A DNA stretch of 64,000 bases from NCBI RefSeq assembly GCF_000812465.1, contig NZ_JWMA01000044.1, positions 62,001-126,000 of the forward strand. The letters run 5' to 3'. The DNA is from Cupriavidus sp. IDO. GTDB taxonomy: Bacteria; Pseudomonadota; Gammaproteobacteria; Burkholderiales; Burkholderiaceae. Positions 8,661 through 19,076 of this stretch are shown here, one piece after another. Under the pieces are notes generated by a model. That model was not told where the DNA came from. It was given only the letters and a program-made list of their open reading frames with translations, and did not search any database. Each line of letters opens with the position of its first letter. The first letter of the stretch is position 1. A program made the position numbers and the translations under genes.

Positions 8661-9557
8661 TCAGGGCGCCGGCTTCAGTTCCGTACTCAGGATCGACGGC
8701 CAGTCGCGCAGGAAAGTTTCCCCGTCGCGGCGGCCGAGCTCGTACGCATGCGTCATCGCTTCGGGACGGGTGTAGTCCCAGCTCGAAATCGGCACGCGTT
8801 GCGAAGGTTGCAGATACAGGCGGCGCTGGCCGCCGGCGTGCAGGACAAAGCGGCGCGGACGCGGATAGAGCCGTGTCACCAGCACCAGCACATTGCCCGG
8901 CGTGGGGTCGAGCGCATCGACCGGCACGTTGTCCACCAGGCCGCCATCGAGCACCGCGCGGCCTTCACGGCGCAGCACCGGCGTGAAAGGCGGCGTCGAA
9001 GCCGACTGCAGCAACAGGTCCGCCAGCTGCTCGGGCGACCGGCAGTCCTGCGCGCGCACGAACTCGGGACGAAAGCCCAGCTTGCGGCCCAGGCGCGGGT
9101 GCAACGTCCTGAGCACGTGCTTGTCGATGTTGTACGCCAGCAGACCGGCGGCCACCGCAAGGTGCGGGCTGCTCCAGCGCGGGATATGCGCCACGCCGAT
9201 GCGGATTTCCGGCGCATCCTGCAGATGATCGAGACGGCCTTCCGAGAAGATCGACAGCAGCGCGGTGCGATAGATGCCGTAGTGCGGAAACACGCGCTCG
9301 TTGCGCAGCAGGTTGCCCCAGTAGGCATTGCGGCGGTTGCCCGCGAGCACCTCGCGGTAGTAGTCCATGGTCTGGTGCGAATCGTGCGCGTAGACCATGC
9401 ACGCCGTGGCCGCCCCCGCGGAGATCCCTGCGATCACGCGTGGCCGCAGCTGCAGCTCGGGCGCCACGGTGTCCCACCATCCGGCCTGCCACCAGCAGCG
9501 GTTGCCGCCGCCGGCGAAGACGATCTGGTCGAAGGGATGGGCAGTGCCGGACGTCAT
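8661..9557 (-). CDS. Patatin-like phospholipase family protein
   Basis: The 298-residue protein carries the three patatin marks: an oxyanion Gly-rich stretch near the start (VFAGGGNRCWWQAGWWD), the nucleophile elbow GISAG (Ser about residue 46) and the catalytic Asp in LDGGLVDNVPVDAL. Patatins are Ser-Asp dyad lipid acyl hydrolases. There is no signal peptide, so it probably acts on inner-leaflet or cytosolic lipids. It is followed upstream in transcription order by the PaaI-type gene (start-to-stop gap 31 bp), and the two may be co-transcribed. Substrate is unknown. Confidence 0.87.
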   Translation of the reverse strand: MTSGTAHPFDQIVFAGGGNRCWWQAGWWDTVAPELQLRPRVIAGISAGAATACMVYAHDSHQTMDYYREVLAGNRRNAYWGNLLRNERVFPHYGIYRTALLSIFSEGRLDHLQDAPEIRIGVAHIPRWSSPHLAVAAGLLAYNIDKHVLRTLHPRLGRKLGFRPEFVRAQDCRSPEQLADLLLQSASTPPFTPVLRREGRAVLDGGLVDNVPVDALDPTPGNVLVLVTRLYPRPRRFVLHAGGQRRLYLQPSQRVPISSWDYTRPEAMTHAYELGRRDGETFLRDWPSILSTELKPAP

Positions 9558-9588
9558 GTTGCGATGGGCTTGGCGGAGGGAAGGTGGA

Positions 9589-10014
9589 TCAGAGCAGCGC
9601 GTAGGTGGTGGTGGCCTGGACGGCGAGCTTGCCGTCGGTGCCGGTCAGCTCGATCTCGCCGAACACGACAGTCTTGCCCAGGCGCAGCACCTTGGCGCGC
9701 ACCAGCACATCGCCCTCGATCACCGGGCGCATGAAATTGGTGGTCAGCGTGACCGTGGTCATCGGGCGGAAGGCGCCCAGCGCACTGGCCACTGCGACGA
9801 TCATCGCGGTATCGGCGGCAGACATCAGGACCTGGCCGCACACCACGCCGCCCGCATGGCGAAATGATTCGCTGAACGGCAGGCGCAGCGTTACACCCTG
9901 GGCATCGATGGATTCGGCACGCAGGCCAAGCTGCCGTACCCAGGGAGCCAGCACGCGTTCCAGCGTAGCGTCGATCTCGGCAAGGGTGAAGCGGCGTTCT
10001 GCGGATTCGGACAT
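9589..10014 (-). CDS. PaaI-type hotdog-fold thioesterase
   Basis: The 141-residue protein matches the PaaI/YdiI hotdog family: SFRHAGGVVCGQVLMSAADTA is the central helix region with the catalytic acidic residue, followed by TTVTLTTNFMRPVIEGDVLV and a final strand. Such enzymes cleave acyl-CoA or aryl-CoA thioesters. It sits between the AbrB-like membrane gene and the patatin gene on the same strand with short gaps, so the three probably form one transcription unit. The natural substrate cannot be told from sequence. Confidence 0.85.
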   Translation of the reverse strand: MSESAERRFTLAEIDATLERVLAPWVRQLGLRAESIDAQGVTLRLPFSESFRHAGGVVCGQVLMSAADTAMIVAVASALGAFRPMTTVTLTTNFMRPVIEGDVLVRAKVLRLGKTVVFGEIELTGTDGKLAVQATTTYALL

Positions 10015-10071
10015 GGCGATTCCTTGTTCTGCTGTCGCCGCCCGGTCCCGGCCGCCAAGTGCAGCGGACCG

Positions 10072-11130
10072 CTACTCCGTCTCCTCCGGCGCGACGCGAT
10101 GTTTGAGCCAATGATACAGGGGGCCGGTGGCCAGCACCACGAAGGCCATCCGGATCACATGAAACGCGGTCACCAGCGGCACGCCCAGCTCCAGCACCTT
10201 GGCGGTGATGCACATCTCGGCAATGCCGCCCGGCGTGGTGCCCAGGATCACCGTGGCAGGGTGCACGCCCGACAATGCCGACAGCCCCCAGCCGAACAGC
10301 GCCGACACCACCAGCGCCACCACCGTATAGAGCGCCACGCCCGACAGGAAGCGCGGCGCGGTATGCAGGAACTCGCGCGAGAAGCGCGCCCCCAACGATA
10401 CGCCAATCAGCAACTGCCCGGCGCGGCTCATCCAGGTGGGAATGGCCGACAGCTCGATGCCCGACGCGGTCAGCAACGCCGCCGCGAGCAGCGTGCCGAT
10501 CACGAACGGATTCGGCATGTTCAGTCGCTTGACGACCAGCGCCGCGCTCAGCGTAATGGCGATCAGCGCCAGCAGCCCGCCGGCATCGACGGTGCGCGGC
10601 CCCGGGATGAAAGGATCGAGCCCGTGGATACCGCCGTACTGGAAGATCGCCGGTACCGTCATCACGACCATGAGCACGCGCAGCGAATGCGCGGCGGCCA
10701 CCTGGTCGATGCGCGCACCGTTGCGCTCGGCAAGATTGGCCATCTCCGAGGCACCGCCGATGGCTGTGGAAAAGTAAGCGGTCTTGAACGCCACGCCCGT
10801 AGTCTTGCGCATCATCAGCGCGCCGGCGGCGCCCAGCACCAGCGCGAACAGCGAGCCGGCGACGATGTAGGGCAGGAACTCGACCAGCTTCGCCACCACC
10901 ACGGGCGTGAAGTACAGGCCCAGCGACGCGCCGATCACCCATTGCCCGGCATTGCGCGCCTGCGACGGGGCCCGCAGGTCGGCGCCGGCCATACGCGCGC
11001 TGGCGACAGACAGCAGGGGGCCGATCATCCACGGCAGCGGCGTGTGCAGCAGCGTGCAGAGCAGGGCGGCGGCCAGGCCGAGCGACAGCGTCAGCACGAA
11101 CGGCAGCCAGCGATTGAAGGAAGGACTCAT
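10072..11130 (-). CDS. AbrB-family integral membrane protein (putative transporter)
   Basis: The 352-residue protein has about ten hydrophobic segments in two similar halves. Motifs such as PLPWMIGPLLSVA near residue 32 and a second glycine-rich half (ILGTTPGGIAEMCITA) are typical of the AbrB (GntR-neighbour, formerly ammonia-monooxygenase-like) family. The function is poorly known; transport is presumed. It is next to tctCBA but separated from it by a strong hairpin at 11191-11219, so it is probably a separate unit with the PaaI-type gene. Confidence 0.82.
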   Translation of the reverse strand: MSPSFNRWLPFVLTLSLGLAAALLCTLLHTPLPWMIGPLLSVASARMAGADLRAPSQARNAGQWVIGASLGLYFTPVVVAKLVEFLPYIVAGSLFALVLGAAGALMMRKTTGVAFKTAYFSTAIGGASEMANLAERNGARIDQVAAAHSLRVLMVVMTVPAIFQYGGIHGLDPFIPGPRTVDAGGLLALIAITLSAALVVKRLNMPNPFVIGTLLAAALLTASGIELSAIPTWMSRAGQLLIGVSLGARFSREFLHTAPRFLSGVALYTVVALVVSALFGWGLSALSGVHPATVILGTTPGGIAEMCITAKVLELGVPLVTAFHVIRMAFVVLATGPLYHWLKHRVAPEETE

Positions 11131-11190
11131 CTTGCAGCGGCCTGGCGATGGGGCGCCGGCGCCTTGTTGTTGTCAGGCTGTGGAATGCAG

Positions 11191-11219
11191 AAGGCCCGGC
11201 GCGCAGTGCGCCGGGCCTT
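11191..11219. terminator. Strong hairpin after tctA
   Basis: A perfect 12-bp stem, AAGGCCCGGCGC and GCGCCGGGCCTT, encloses a 5-nt loop. It lies 28 bp past the tctA stop. No good T-run follows on the minus strand, so it may be an mRNA 3'-end stabiliser or a Rho-assisted stop rather than a textbook terminator. Confidence 0.5.
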
Positions 11220-11246
11220 CATTATGTCGCTATCGGGAATCCGGCA

Positions 11247-12761
<1,515 letters not shown>

Positions 12762-12792
12762 ATCAGACTCCTTGCTGGACAGGCCGGCGGGC

Positions 12793-13266
12793 TCAGAAGC
12801 CGGCCACGGGCAGCAGCGGCAGGTTGATGCCGAGCAGGTATTCGAACAGCGCCCACATCGGCAGCGTGATGCACAGGCCGATCAGCGCGTCGCGCACGAT
12901 GCGGCGGCTGCCGTAGCCGCGTGCCACGCAGACCATCAGCAGCGTCGACGAGAACACGAAGCCGAGCGTGCCGATCAGCGCCATGTTCGCCACCAGGCCG
13001 GCAGCGACCCACAGGAAGCCGCGGAAATTGTGCGGGGCGTCCGGCAGTTCCGCGTCTTCTTCCGGCATGTTGCGGAAACCGCCGCGCACGCCCTGCCAGG
13101 TCAGCAGTGCGCCGCACACGGCAAGGCCGATGGCGACGAGCGTCGGCATGAAGCGCGGCGACAGGCCGGCATAGCCTTCCTCGCCCGAGATGCCGGGCAG
13201 CCCGAGAAAGAAAAACAGCGAGATCGCCAGCACGGCAATGCCGATGGCAAGGTGTGAGGGTTTCAT
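12793..13266 (-). CDS. tctB: Tripartite tricarboxylate transporter small subunit TctB
   Basis: The 157-residue protein has four predicted membrane helices: residues about 5-22, 38-56, 84-104 and 118-150. The [20 protein letters not shown] start and [17 protein letters not shown] pattern are typical of TctB. It is the small membrane partner of TctA. The start is set at the Met with GGAGACT-type ribosome-site sequence upstream; a longer reading would add an Arg-rich stretch not seen in the family. Confidence 0.9.
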   Translation of the reverse strand: MKPSHLAIGIAVLAISLFFFLGLPGISGEEGYAGLSPRFMPTLVAIGLAVCGALLTWQGVRGGFRNMPEEDAELPDAPHNFRGFLWVAAGLVANMALIGTLGFVFSSTLLMVCVARGYGSRRIVRDALIGLCITLPMWALFEYLLGINLPLLPVAGF

Positions 13267-13425
13267 GGAGACTCCTTGGGGTATGCACCCCGGCCTTCGT
13301 CGCCAGCAAAGCGCTGGCGTCCGCGACGCTGGCATGCGACGCCTGCGCGGTCGCAGGGCCCGGCGACATGTAGTTTTGGTTTGGGTATCGCAGGTGGCAG
13401 ACACCGGGCCCCGCGCCGTTCTCCT

Positions 13426-13447
13426 GCCGCCGGCGATAACCGGCGGC
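13426..13447. promoter_or_regulatory. Intercistronic stem-loop between tctC and tctB
   Basis: GCCGCCGG and CCGGCGGC form an 8-bp GC stem around a CGATAA loop, and outer CTGCC/GGCAG pairing extends it. It lies in the unusually long (281 bp) gap between the binding-protein gene and the permease genes. Such stems often protect the upstream message, allowing more binding protein than permease. That role is inferred. Confidence 0.45.
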
Positions 13448-13547
13448 GTCGGCAGGAACGACAGGTAAAGCGGGTGATGCTGGGTAGATCAGGTGCGGCG
13501 TTGAATCTTCAGGCCCGACGGCCTGTCAGGCGATCTGGCTCGGGCGC

Positions 13548-14516
13548 TTACTTGGCAACGCCCAGTTCACGCAGCGTGCCGCCCAGGCGGGCCGATTCGC
13601 TGTCGACGAACTTGCTGAACTCGTCGCCGGTCAGCAGGAAGGGCGTCCAGTCGTTCTTCTGCAGCGTGTCCTTCCACGACTTGCTCTCGGTCGCCTTCAC
13701 CACCGCGTCGATCATCGCCTTGCGCTGCTCGGCGCTGATCCCGGGCGCGCCATAGACGCCGCGCCAGTTGTAGATCTCGACGTTCACGCCTTGCTCCTTG
13801 AGCGTCGGGATATCGGCGGTGCGGTCCTTGGACGTCACTGCCAGCGCGCGCATCTTGCCGCTCTTGATAAAGGGCAGGAACTCGGACACGCCGGCGATGC
13901 CGACGGTCACGTGGCCGCCGAGGATCGACGCCGACGCTTCACCGCCGCCCTGGAACGGCACGTAGTTGATCTTCTTCGGATCCACGCCCGATTCCTTGGC
14001 GACCAGGCCGGCCAGGATGTGGTCGATCGAACCCTTCGAACCGCCGCCCCAGCTCACGCTGCCCGGGTTGGCCTTGAGCTGCGTGGTCAGGTCCTTGATG
14101 GATTTCAGCGGCGAGTTGGCCGGCACGGTGATCACCATGGTATCGGCAAACAGGCGCGCGATCGGCGTGGCGTTCTTGAGGGTGACAGGCGGGTGGTTGG
14201 TCTCGATGGCACCCACCATCACCGCGCCGACCACCATCAGTGCGGCGGGGTTGCCCTTGTCGGTGTTGACGAACTGGGTCAGGCCAATGGTGCCGCCCGC
14301 GCCGCCCTTGTTGTCGTAGGTGGCGGTCTTGGCCACGCCTGAGGCGATCATGGCTGCGCCCAGCGAGCGCCCGGTCTGGTCGTAGCCGCCGCCGGGGTTG
14401 GCGCCGATCATGAACTTGACGCTGTCCAGCGCGAAGGCCGGCGCAGCGGCGACGGTCGCGGTAATGGCGGCCGAAGCCATGACGACATGGGCGAAACGAT
14501 GAATCGTGCGACGCAT
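13548..14516 (-). CDS. tctC: TctC/Bug-family periplasmic substrate-binding protein
   Basis: The 322-residue protein has a Sec signal peptide ending near AAPAFA (about residue 28). The mature part carries typical Bug features: an early IGANPGGGYDQTGR segment contacting the ligand, YDNKGGAGGTIG, SWGGGSKGSIDHILAG and a final GVAK. Bug proteins bind carboxylates, amides or vitamins and are very numerous in Burkholderiales. It is the first gene of tctCBA. The wide gap before tctB and the stem-loop there suggest higher binding-protein expression. Two phased CTGTCAA boxes lie about 270 bp upstream. Confidence 0.93.
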   Translation of the reverse strand: MRRTIHRFAHVVMASAAITATVAAAPAFALDSVKFMIGANPGGGYDQTGRSLGAAMIASGVAKTATYDNKGGAGGTIGLTQFVNTDKGNPAALMVVGAVMVGAIETNHPPVTLKNATPIARLFADTMVITVPANSPLKSIKDLTTQLKANPGSVSWGGGSKGSIDHILAGLVAKESGVDPKKINYVPFQGGGEASASILGGHVTVGIAGVSEFLPFIKSGKMRALAVTSKDRTADIPTLKEQGVNVEIYNWRGVYGAPGISAEQRKAMIDAVVKATESKSWKDTLQKNDWTPFLLTGDEFSKFVDSESARLGGTLRELGVAK

Positions 14517-14883
14517 TACGGTCTCCTAAAGGTTTCCGGTGATCGCCACGGCTGCAGTGCAACGTCTGCGCGACCTGACCCGGTATCCGGCTGGCTGCCA
14601 TGGCTTGCGGTCGGGAAGGGAGTCATGCGAAGGCGCCGGACGCCATATGCGCGACGGGCGGCTGGTGCTGTCTCCCTTTCCGTTGCACGCGATGCATGCC
14701 GGAATTGTTTTTGGACTTCTTTGCTTTCCAGACTACAGCTGGCCGGAGATCTCGGCCATGGCAGGATTCTAGGCGGCGGAAACTGTCAAAAGGCTGTCAA
14801 TCAGGGGAGAAGGGTGTCGGGGTTTACGTGGATATCGCGCGCAATCCGGGCGTCGCCGCCTTTAGCTCTGAAGGCGAAAACCT
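14517..14883. promoter_or_regulatory. Control region upstream of tctC
   Basis: This 367-bp stretch lies between the tctC start and the stop of the ChaN-like gene. It holds two CTGTCAA heptamers at 14783-14789 and 14794-14800, 11 bp apart, which read TTGACAG on the tctC strand. I see no gene or clear terminator. The phasing fits an OmpR-type regulator such as TctD, but binding is a guess. Confidence 0.35.
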
Positions 14884-15729
14884 TCATTGCCTCCCCATTA
14901 CAGCCCCCGCGCACGGGTCGTCCCGGTCGACAGCTTCCACCCGAACCACCCAGTCAAAGCCAGCGACATTCCCTTGTCCACGCTCGAGATAGCCGATGCT
15001 GAGCATGGTGCCTGCACCTGCGGCGAGCCAGCGAGGCACGCCGATATCGCGGCGCACATGCCCGTTGCCCGCAATCAGCACCGCGCCCCGTGCCGCGTAT
15101 GGCCGCAACGTTGCCGCCATCACCGCATCGCGCGCGGCCTGCGCATTCAGCATCCCGGGCAGCATCGCCTTGGGGAAGTTGCCGCAATGGCCTTCGTCCA
15201 GCAAGGCGGTCTGCGCTGCGATCAGGTCCGGCGGCAGCGAGTCCGCCAGCCCGAGCCGCGCCCGATCCTTCGCGGAGAACAAGCCTTCCAGTCCGCCGCG
15301 CACGATTTTCGCGGCATCGGCACGCGAAAGGTTGGCCGCGAGCAGCGGCAGGTCGTACTGCAGGGCCAGCGCCACCACCGGCCGGTAAAGCGGCCATTGC
15401 CAGCCGCCGGCTCCGGCTTGCGCGATGAGGTAGTCGGCATCGTCCGGCCGTTCGCGGCGGGCACGGTCGATGTCGGCCTGGCGCTCGCGGTCGAACTGTT
15501 CCATCGCGATCGCCGGGCGCCAGCCCTGCTGCACGGCGCGGGTGAGGGCATCCAGGCGTTGCCGCTGTCCGGCGGCGTTGTCGTGGACTTCGCCAAGCAG
15601 GACATAGGACTTGCCGGCGAAGGCTGCGCTCAGCGCGTCGGGCGAAGGCGAAGGTGGCGTGCCAGCACATGCTGCAAGCAGCAGCGCCGCCATGGCGGCA
15701 ATCACGGATCGAAGGAGACGCAAGGGCAT
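14884..15729 (-). CDS. ChaN-family lipoprotein (haem-binding uptake type)
   Basis: The 281-residue protein has a lipoprotein signal (hydrophobic stretch about 7-20, lipobox LAAC) and then the ChaN opening YVLLGEVHDNAAGQRQRLDAL, with further family blocks IAMEQFDRERQ and AVLIAGNGHVRRDIGVPRWL. ChaN-type proteins of the Tiki/EreA-like fold bind haem at the outer membrane in some bacteria. The start is placed at MPLRLLR because that gives a proper signal. It lies downstream of the RND operon on the same strand with a hairpin between. A role in iron or haem handling is inferred from the family only. Confidence 0.82.
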   Translation of the reverse strand: MPLRLLRSVIAAMAALLLAACAGTPPSPSPDALSAAFAGKSYVLLGEVHDNAAGQRQRLDALTRAVQQGWRPAIAMEQFDRERQADIDRARRERPDDADYLIAQAGAGGWQWPLYRPVVALALQYDLPLLAANLSRADAAKIVRGGLEGLFSAKDRARLGLADSLPPDLIAAQTALLDEGHCGNFPKAMLPGMLNAQAARDAVMAATLRPYAARGAVLIAGNGHVRRDIGVPRWLAAGAGTMLSIGYLERGQGNVAGFDWVVRVEAVDRDDPCAGAVMGRQ

Positions 15730-15842
15730 GACTTTCACGGCAGGAATGCGACCGTGAGATTCTCGCTCACATTCTGCGGCTTGCCACGCGAGAGTCGTCC
15801 GAACGCTGTGCAGGGGGATTCCGAGGGCAAGAGAAGGAATGG

Positions 15843-15870
15843 ACGGGCCGCGCAAGACCACGCGGCCCGT
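15843..15870. terminator. Hairpin downstream of the second RND operon
   Basis: ACGGGCCGCG (15843-15852) pairs perfectly with CGCGGCCCGT (15861-15870) around an 8-nt loop, just after the RND pump stop. The minus-strand side continues with a weak pyrimidine tract (TCCATTCCTTCTCTT), so partial termination is likely. Confidence 0.5.
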
Positions 15871-15875
15871 GCGGC

Positions 15876-18800
15876 TCAATGCTGGCGTACCGGCTCGGCC
15901 GCGGTGGTCTCAGGCAGGCGATTGCCTTCGGCATCGATCTGCAACGGCCCGGTCCCCGAGAACCGGTCCAGCGCCAGATAGATCACCGGCGTAATGAACA
16001 GCGTGATCACCTGCGAAAACAGCAGGCCGCCCACCACCGCCAGGCCCAGCGGCTGGCGCAATTCGGCGCCGGCGCCCAGACCAAGCGCCAGCGGCAGCGC
16101 ACCCATCACCGCGGCAAAGGTGGTCATCATGATCGGCCGGAAGCGCAGCAGGCACGCCTGCCGGATCGCCTTCGCAGGCGGCATGCCCTGCTCGCGCTGC
16201 GCCGCGAGCGCAAAGTCGATCATCATGATGGCGTTCTTTTTCACGATACCGATCAGCATCAGCACGCCGATGGTGGCGATCAGCGACAGCTCGACGTTGA
16301 AGATAAACAGCGTCAGCAGCGCGCCAATGGCCGCCGAGGGCAGGCCGGCCAGGATCGTGAGCGGGTGGATGTAGCTTTCGTACAGCACGCCCAGCAGGGT
16401 GTAGATCACCGCAATGGCCGCCACCAGCAGCACGATCTGCGTGGCCTGCGAGGACTGGAACACTGCGGCATCGCCACCCCAGCTGGTGAAGATTGAGGTC
16501 GGCATGGCAATCTCCTGCCGGTAGCGGTCGATGCGCGACGACGCATCGCCCAGCGCCGCGCCCGGCGCCAGGTTGAACGACACCGTCACCGACGGCAGCT
16601 GCCCCTGGTGGTTCACGGCAATCGGCCCGACCCGGCGATCGGTGGTGGCAAAGGCGGAAATCGGCACCATCTGGCCGGTCTTGCTGCGCACGTAGAGCTT
16701 GGAGAACGCGGTCTCGTCGGCACGGTCGATATCGGCCGCCTGGAGGATCACGTAGTAGTTGTCGATGGCCGTGTAGATGGTCGACACCTGCCGTTCGCCG
16801 AAGGCCGAATACAGCGCGGTGCGCACGTCCTGCATCTGCACGCCGAGTGCGTTGGCCTTGTCGCGGTCGATCGAGAGCTGCGCTTCCAGGCCCGACTGCT
16901 GCGAATCGCTGGTGACGTCGCGGAAAACGGAATCCGCGCGCATCTTTGCCATCAGCTTGTCGGAGAACTCCTGCAGCTGGCCGGCCTTCACGCTCTGCAG
17001 CGTGTACTGGTAGCGGCTCTTGCTCTGGCGTCCGCCCAGGCGCAGGTTCTGCACGGGCGAGAAATACACGGCCAGCCCCGGAATGCCCGCCACGTCCTTG
17101 CGCAGCGACTCCACCACCTTCGGCATCCTGGGACGCTCCCCGAGTGGCTTGAGTTCGATGAACATGCGGCCGGTGTTGATGGCGGGCGAGGGGCCGCCAC
17201 CGATCGAAACCACCACGCTGCGCACCGCAGGATTGGCGCGCATGCGCTCGGCCGCGTCGCGCAGCCGCTCGGCCATGGCATCGAAGGAAATATCCTGCGG
17301 GCCTTCCGCATTGACCTGGATCTGGCCGATGTCCTCTTCCGGGAAGAAGCCCTTCGGAATCGCCACGAACAGCACCGCCGTCAGCACGAAAGTCAGCCCA
17401 GCGGCCACCAGCACCGTGCGGCGATGCGCCAGGCACCAGTCCAGCCCGCGCGCGTAGCGGTGCAGCGTGAACTCGAACAGGTTCTCGAACCACTGCGTCG
17501 AGCGCATGCCCAGCGTCTGCTTCTGGACGATGACCGGCTGGCTGGCGGCATGATCGCCGTAGGCATGCTGCGATTCGTCCACCGGCACGTTCTCGGCCGA
17601 CAGGAAGCGCGCGCACAGCATCGGGATCAGCGTGAGCGACACCAGCGCCGATACCAGGATCGACAGCGACACCACCGCGGCGAACTCATGGAACAGCAGG
17701 CCGATCACGCCCGGCATGAAGAAGATCGGGATGAACACCGCCACCAGCGAGATCGAGATCGACAGGATGGTGAAGCCCATCTCGCGCGAGCCCACCAGCG
17801 CGGCCTTGAGCGGCGGCACGCCTTCCTCGATGTGGCGCACGATGTTTTCGAGCATCACGATGGCGTCGTCCACCACCAGGCCCACGGCGAGCGTGATGGC
17901 CAGCAACGAGACGTTGTCCAGGCTGTAGCCGAAGGCCTTCATCAGCGCCACCGTGCCGATCAGCGAGATCGGCAGCGACACCGTCGGAATCAGCGTGGCG
18001 GCGGCGCGGCGCAGGAACAGGAAGATCACCAGTACCACCAGCGCCACGGTCAGCGCCAGGGTGAATTGCACGTCGTGGATCGATTCGCGGATCGACATCG
18101 AGCGGTCGTTGACCACGGCCACGTTGACCGAGCCCGGCATCTGCTGGATCAGGCGGGGCAGGGCGCCCTTGATGCCATCGACCACCGCAACGGTGTTCGC
18201 GTCAGGCTGGCGCAGCACGGCCAGCACGATCGAGCGTTCGTTGTTGAGCCAGCTGCCGGTCTTGATGGTTTCGACGCTGTCCTCGACCTCGGCCACGTCC
18301 GCCAGCCGCACCAGCGCGCCATTCGGCTGGCTGGCGACGATGATATTGCGAAAGGCGTCGGCGTTGGCGAGCTGGCGGTTGGCCTGGATGGTCAGCGTCT
18401 GGCGCGGGCTGTCGAGCGTACCCACCGGCGTGTTGGCATTGGCGCGGTTCAGCGCCGTGGCCAGCTCGTCCAGCGTGAGGCCGCGCGCGGCCAGTGCGTC
18501 CGGGTGGGCGCGCACACGCACGGCGAAGCGCTTCTGGCCGAATACCTGCACTTGCGCCACGCCCGGCAGCGTCGCCAGCGTGGGCGAGATCAGGTTGTCG
18601 CCAAACGCGTTCAGCTCCGCCAGGCTCATCGCCGGCGAGTTGATCGCCAGCAGCAGCACCGGCGCGTCGGCCGGGTTCACCTTGCGGTACGACGGCGGCA
18701 CCGTCATCTCGATCGGCAGCGAACGCTGCGCGCGGAACAGCGCGGCCTGCACGTCCACGGCGGCGGCATCGATGTCGCGGTCGCTGTTGAATTCAATGGT

Positions 18801-19073
18801 GATGCTGGAGTTGCCCAGCGTGTTCGCCGAGCTGATCACCGTGACGCCGGGGATGGTGGCGAACTGCTTCTCGAGCTGCGTGGCGACGGAAGCCGCCATG
18901 GTCTCGGGGCTGGCGCCGGGCAGCGTCGCGGTGACCTGGATCACCGGGGAGTTGAAGCTGGGCAGGGCGGCGATCGGGATGGTCGGGTACAGCACGATGC
19001 CGGTGACGATCACCGCCAGGCACAGCAGCACCGTCATCACCGGACGGCGGATACAAAGCTCGGACAGCGTCAT
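15876..19073 (-). CDS. RND efflux transporter, MdtB/MdtC-like
   Basis: The protein has 1065 residues, the usual RND size, with 12 membrane helices and two large periplasmic loops. It opens MTLSELCIRRPVMTVLLCLAV and has the proton-relay helix AVGLVVDDAIVMLENIVRHIEEG with paired Asp. The sequence is closer to MdtB/MdtC/MuxC than to AcrB, for example PTIPIAALPSFNSPVIQVTA. It starts 3 bp after the adaptor gene, so the two are translated together. Only one pump gene is present, unlike the MdtBC pair. Substrates of this subgroup include bile salts, novobiocin and aromatic compounds; here they are unknown. Confidence 0.93.
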   Translation of the reverse strand: MTLSELCIRRPVMTVLLCLAVIVTGIVLYPTIPIAALPSFNSPVIQVTATLPGASPETMAASVATQLEKQFATIPGVTVISSANTLGNSSITIEFNSDRDIDAAAVDVQAALFRAQRSLPIEMTVPPSYRKVNPADAPVLLLAINSPAMSLAELNAFGDNLISPTLATLPGVAQVQVFGQKRFAVRVRAHPDALAARGLTLDELATALNRANANTPVGTLDSPRQTLTIQANRQLANADAFRNIIVASQPNGALVRLADVAEVEDSVETIKTGSWLNNERSIVLAVLRQPDANTVAVVDGIKGALPRLIQQMPGSVNVAVVNDRSMSIRESIHDVQFTLALTVALVVLVIFLFLRRAAATLIPTVSLPISLIGTVALMKAFGYSLDNVSLLAITLAVGLVVDDAIVMLENIVRHIEEGVPPLKAALVGSREMGFTILSISISLVAVFIPIFFMPGVIGLLFHEFAAVVSLSILVSALVSLTLIPMLCARFLSAENVPVDESQHAYGDHAASQPVIVQKQTLGMRSTQWFENLFEFTLHRYARGLDWCLAHRRTVLVAAGLTFVLTAVLFVAIPKGFFPEEDIGQIQVNAEGPQDISFDAMAERLRDAAERMRANPAVRSVVVSIGGGPSPAINTGRMFIELKPLGERPRMPKVVESLRKDVAGIPGLAVYFSPVQNLRLGGRQSKSRYQYTLQSVKAGQLQEFSDKLMAKMRADSVFRDVTSDSQQSGLEAQLSIDRDKANALGVQMQDVRTALYSAFGERQVSTIYTAIDNYYVILQAADIDRADETAFSKLYVRSKTGQMVPISAFATTDRRVGPIAVNHQGQLPSVTVSFNLAPGAALGDASSRIDRYRQEIAMPTSIFTSWGGDAAVFQSSQATQIVLLVAAIAVIYTLLGVLYESYIHPLTILAGLPSAAIGALLTLFIFNVELSLIATIGVLMLIGIVKKNAIMMIDFALAAQREQGMPPAKAIRQACLLRFRPIMMTTFAAVMGALPLALGLGAGAELRQPLGLAVVGGLLFSQVITLFITPVIYLALDRFSGTGPLQIDAEGNRLPETTAAEPVRQH

Positions 19074-19076
19074 GGC

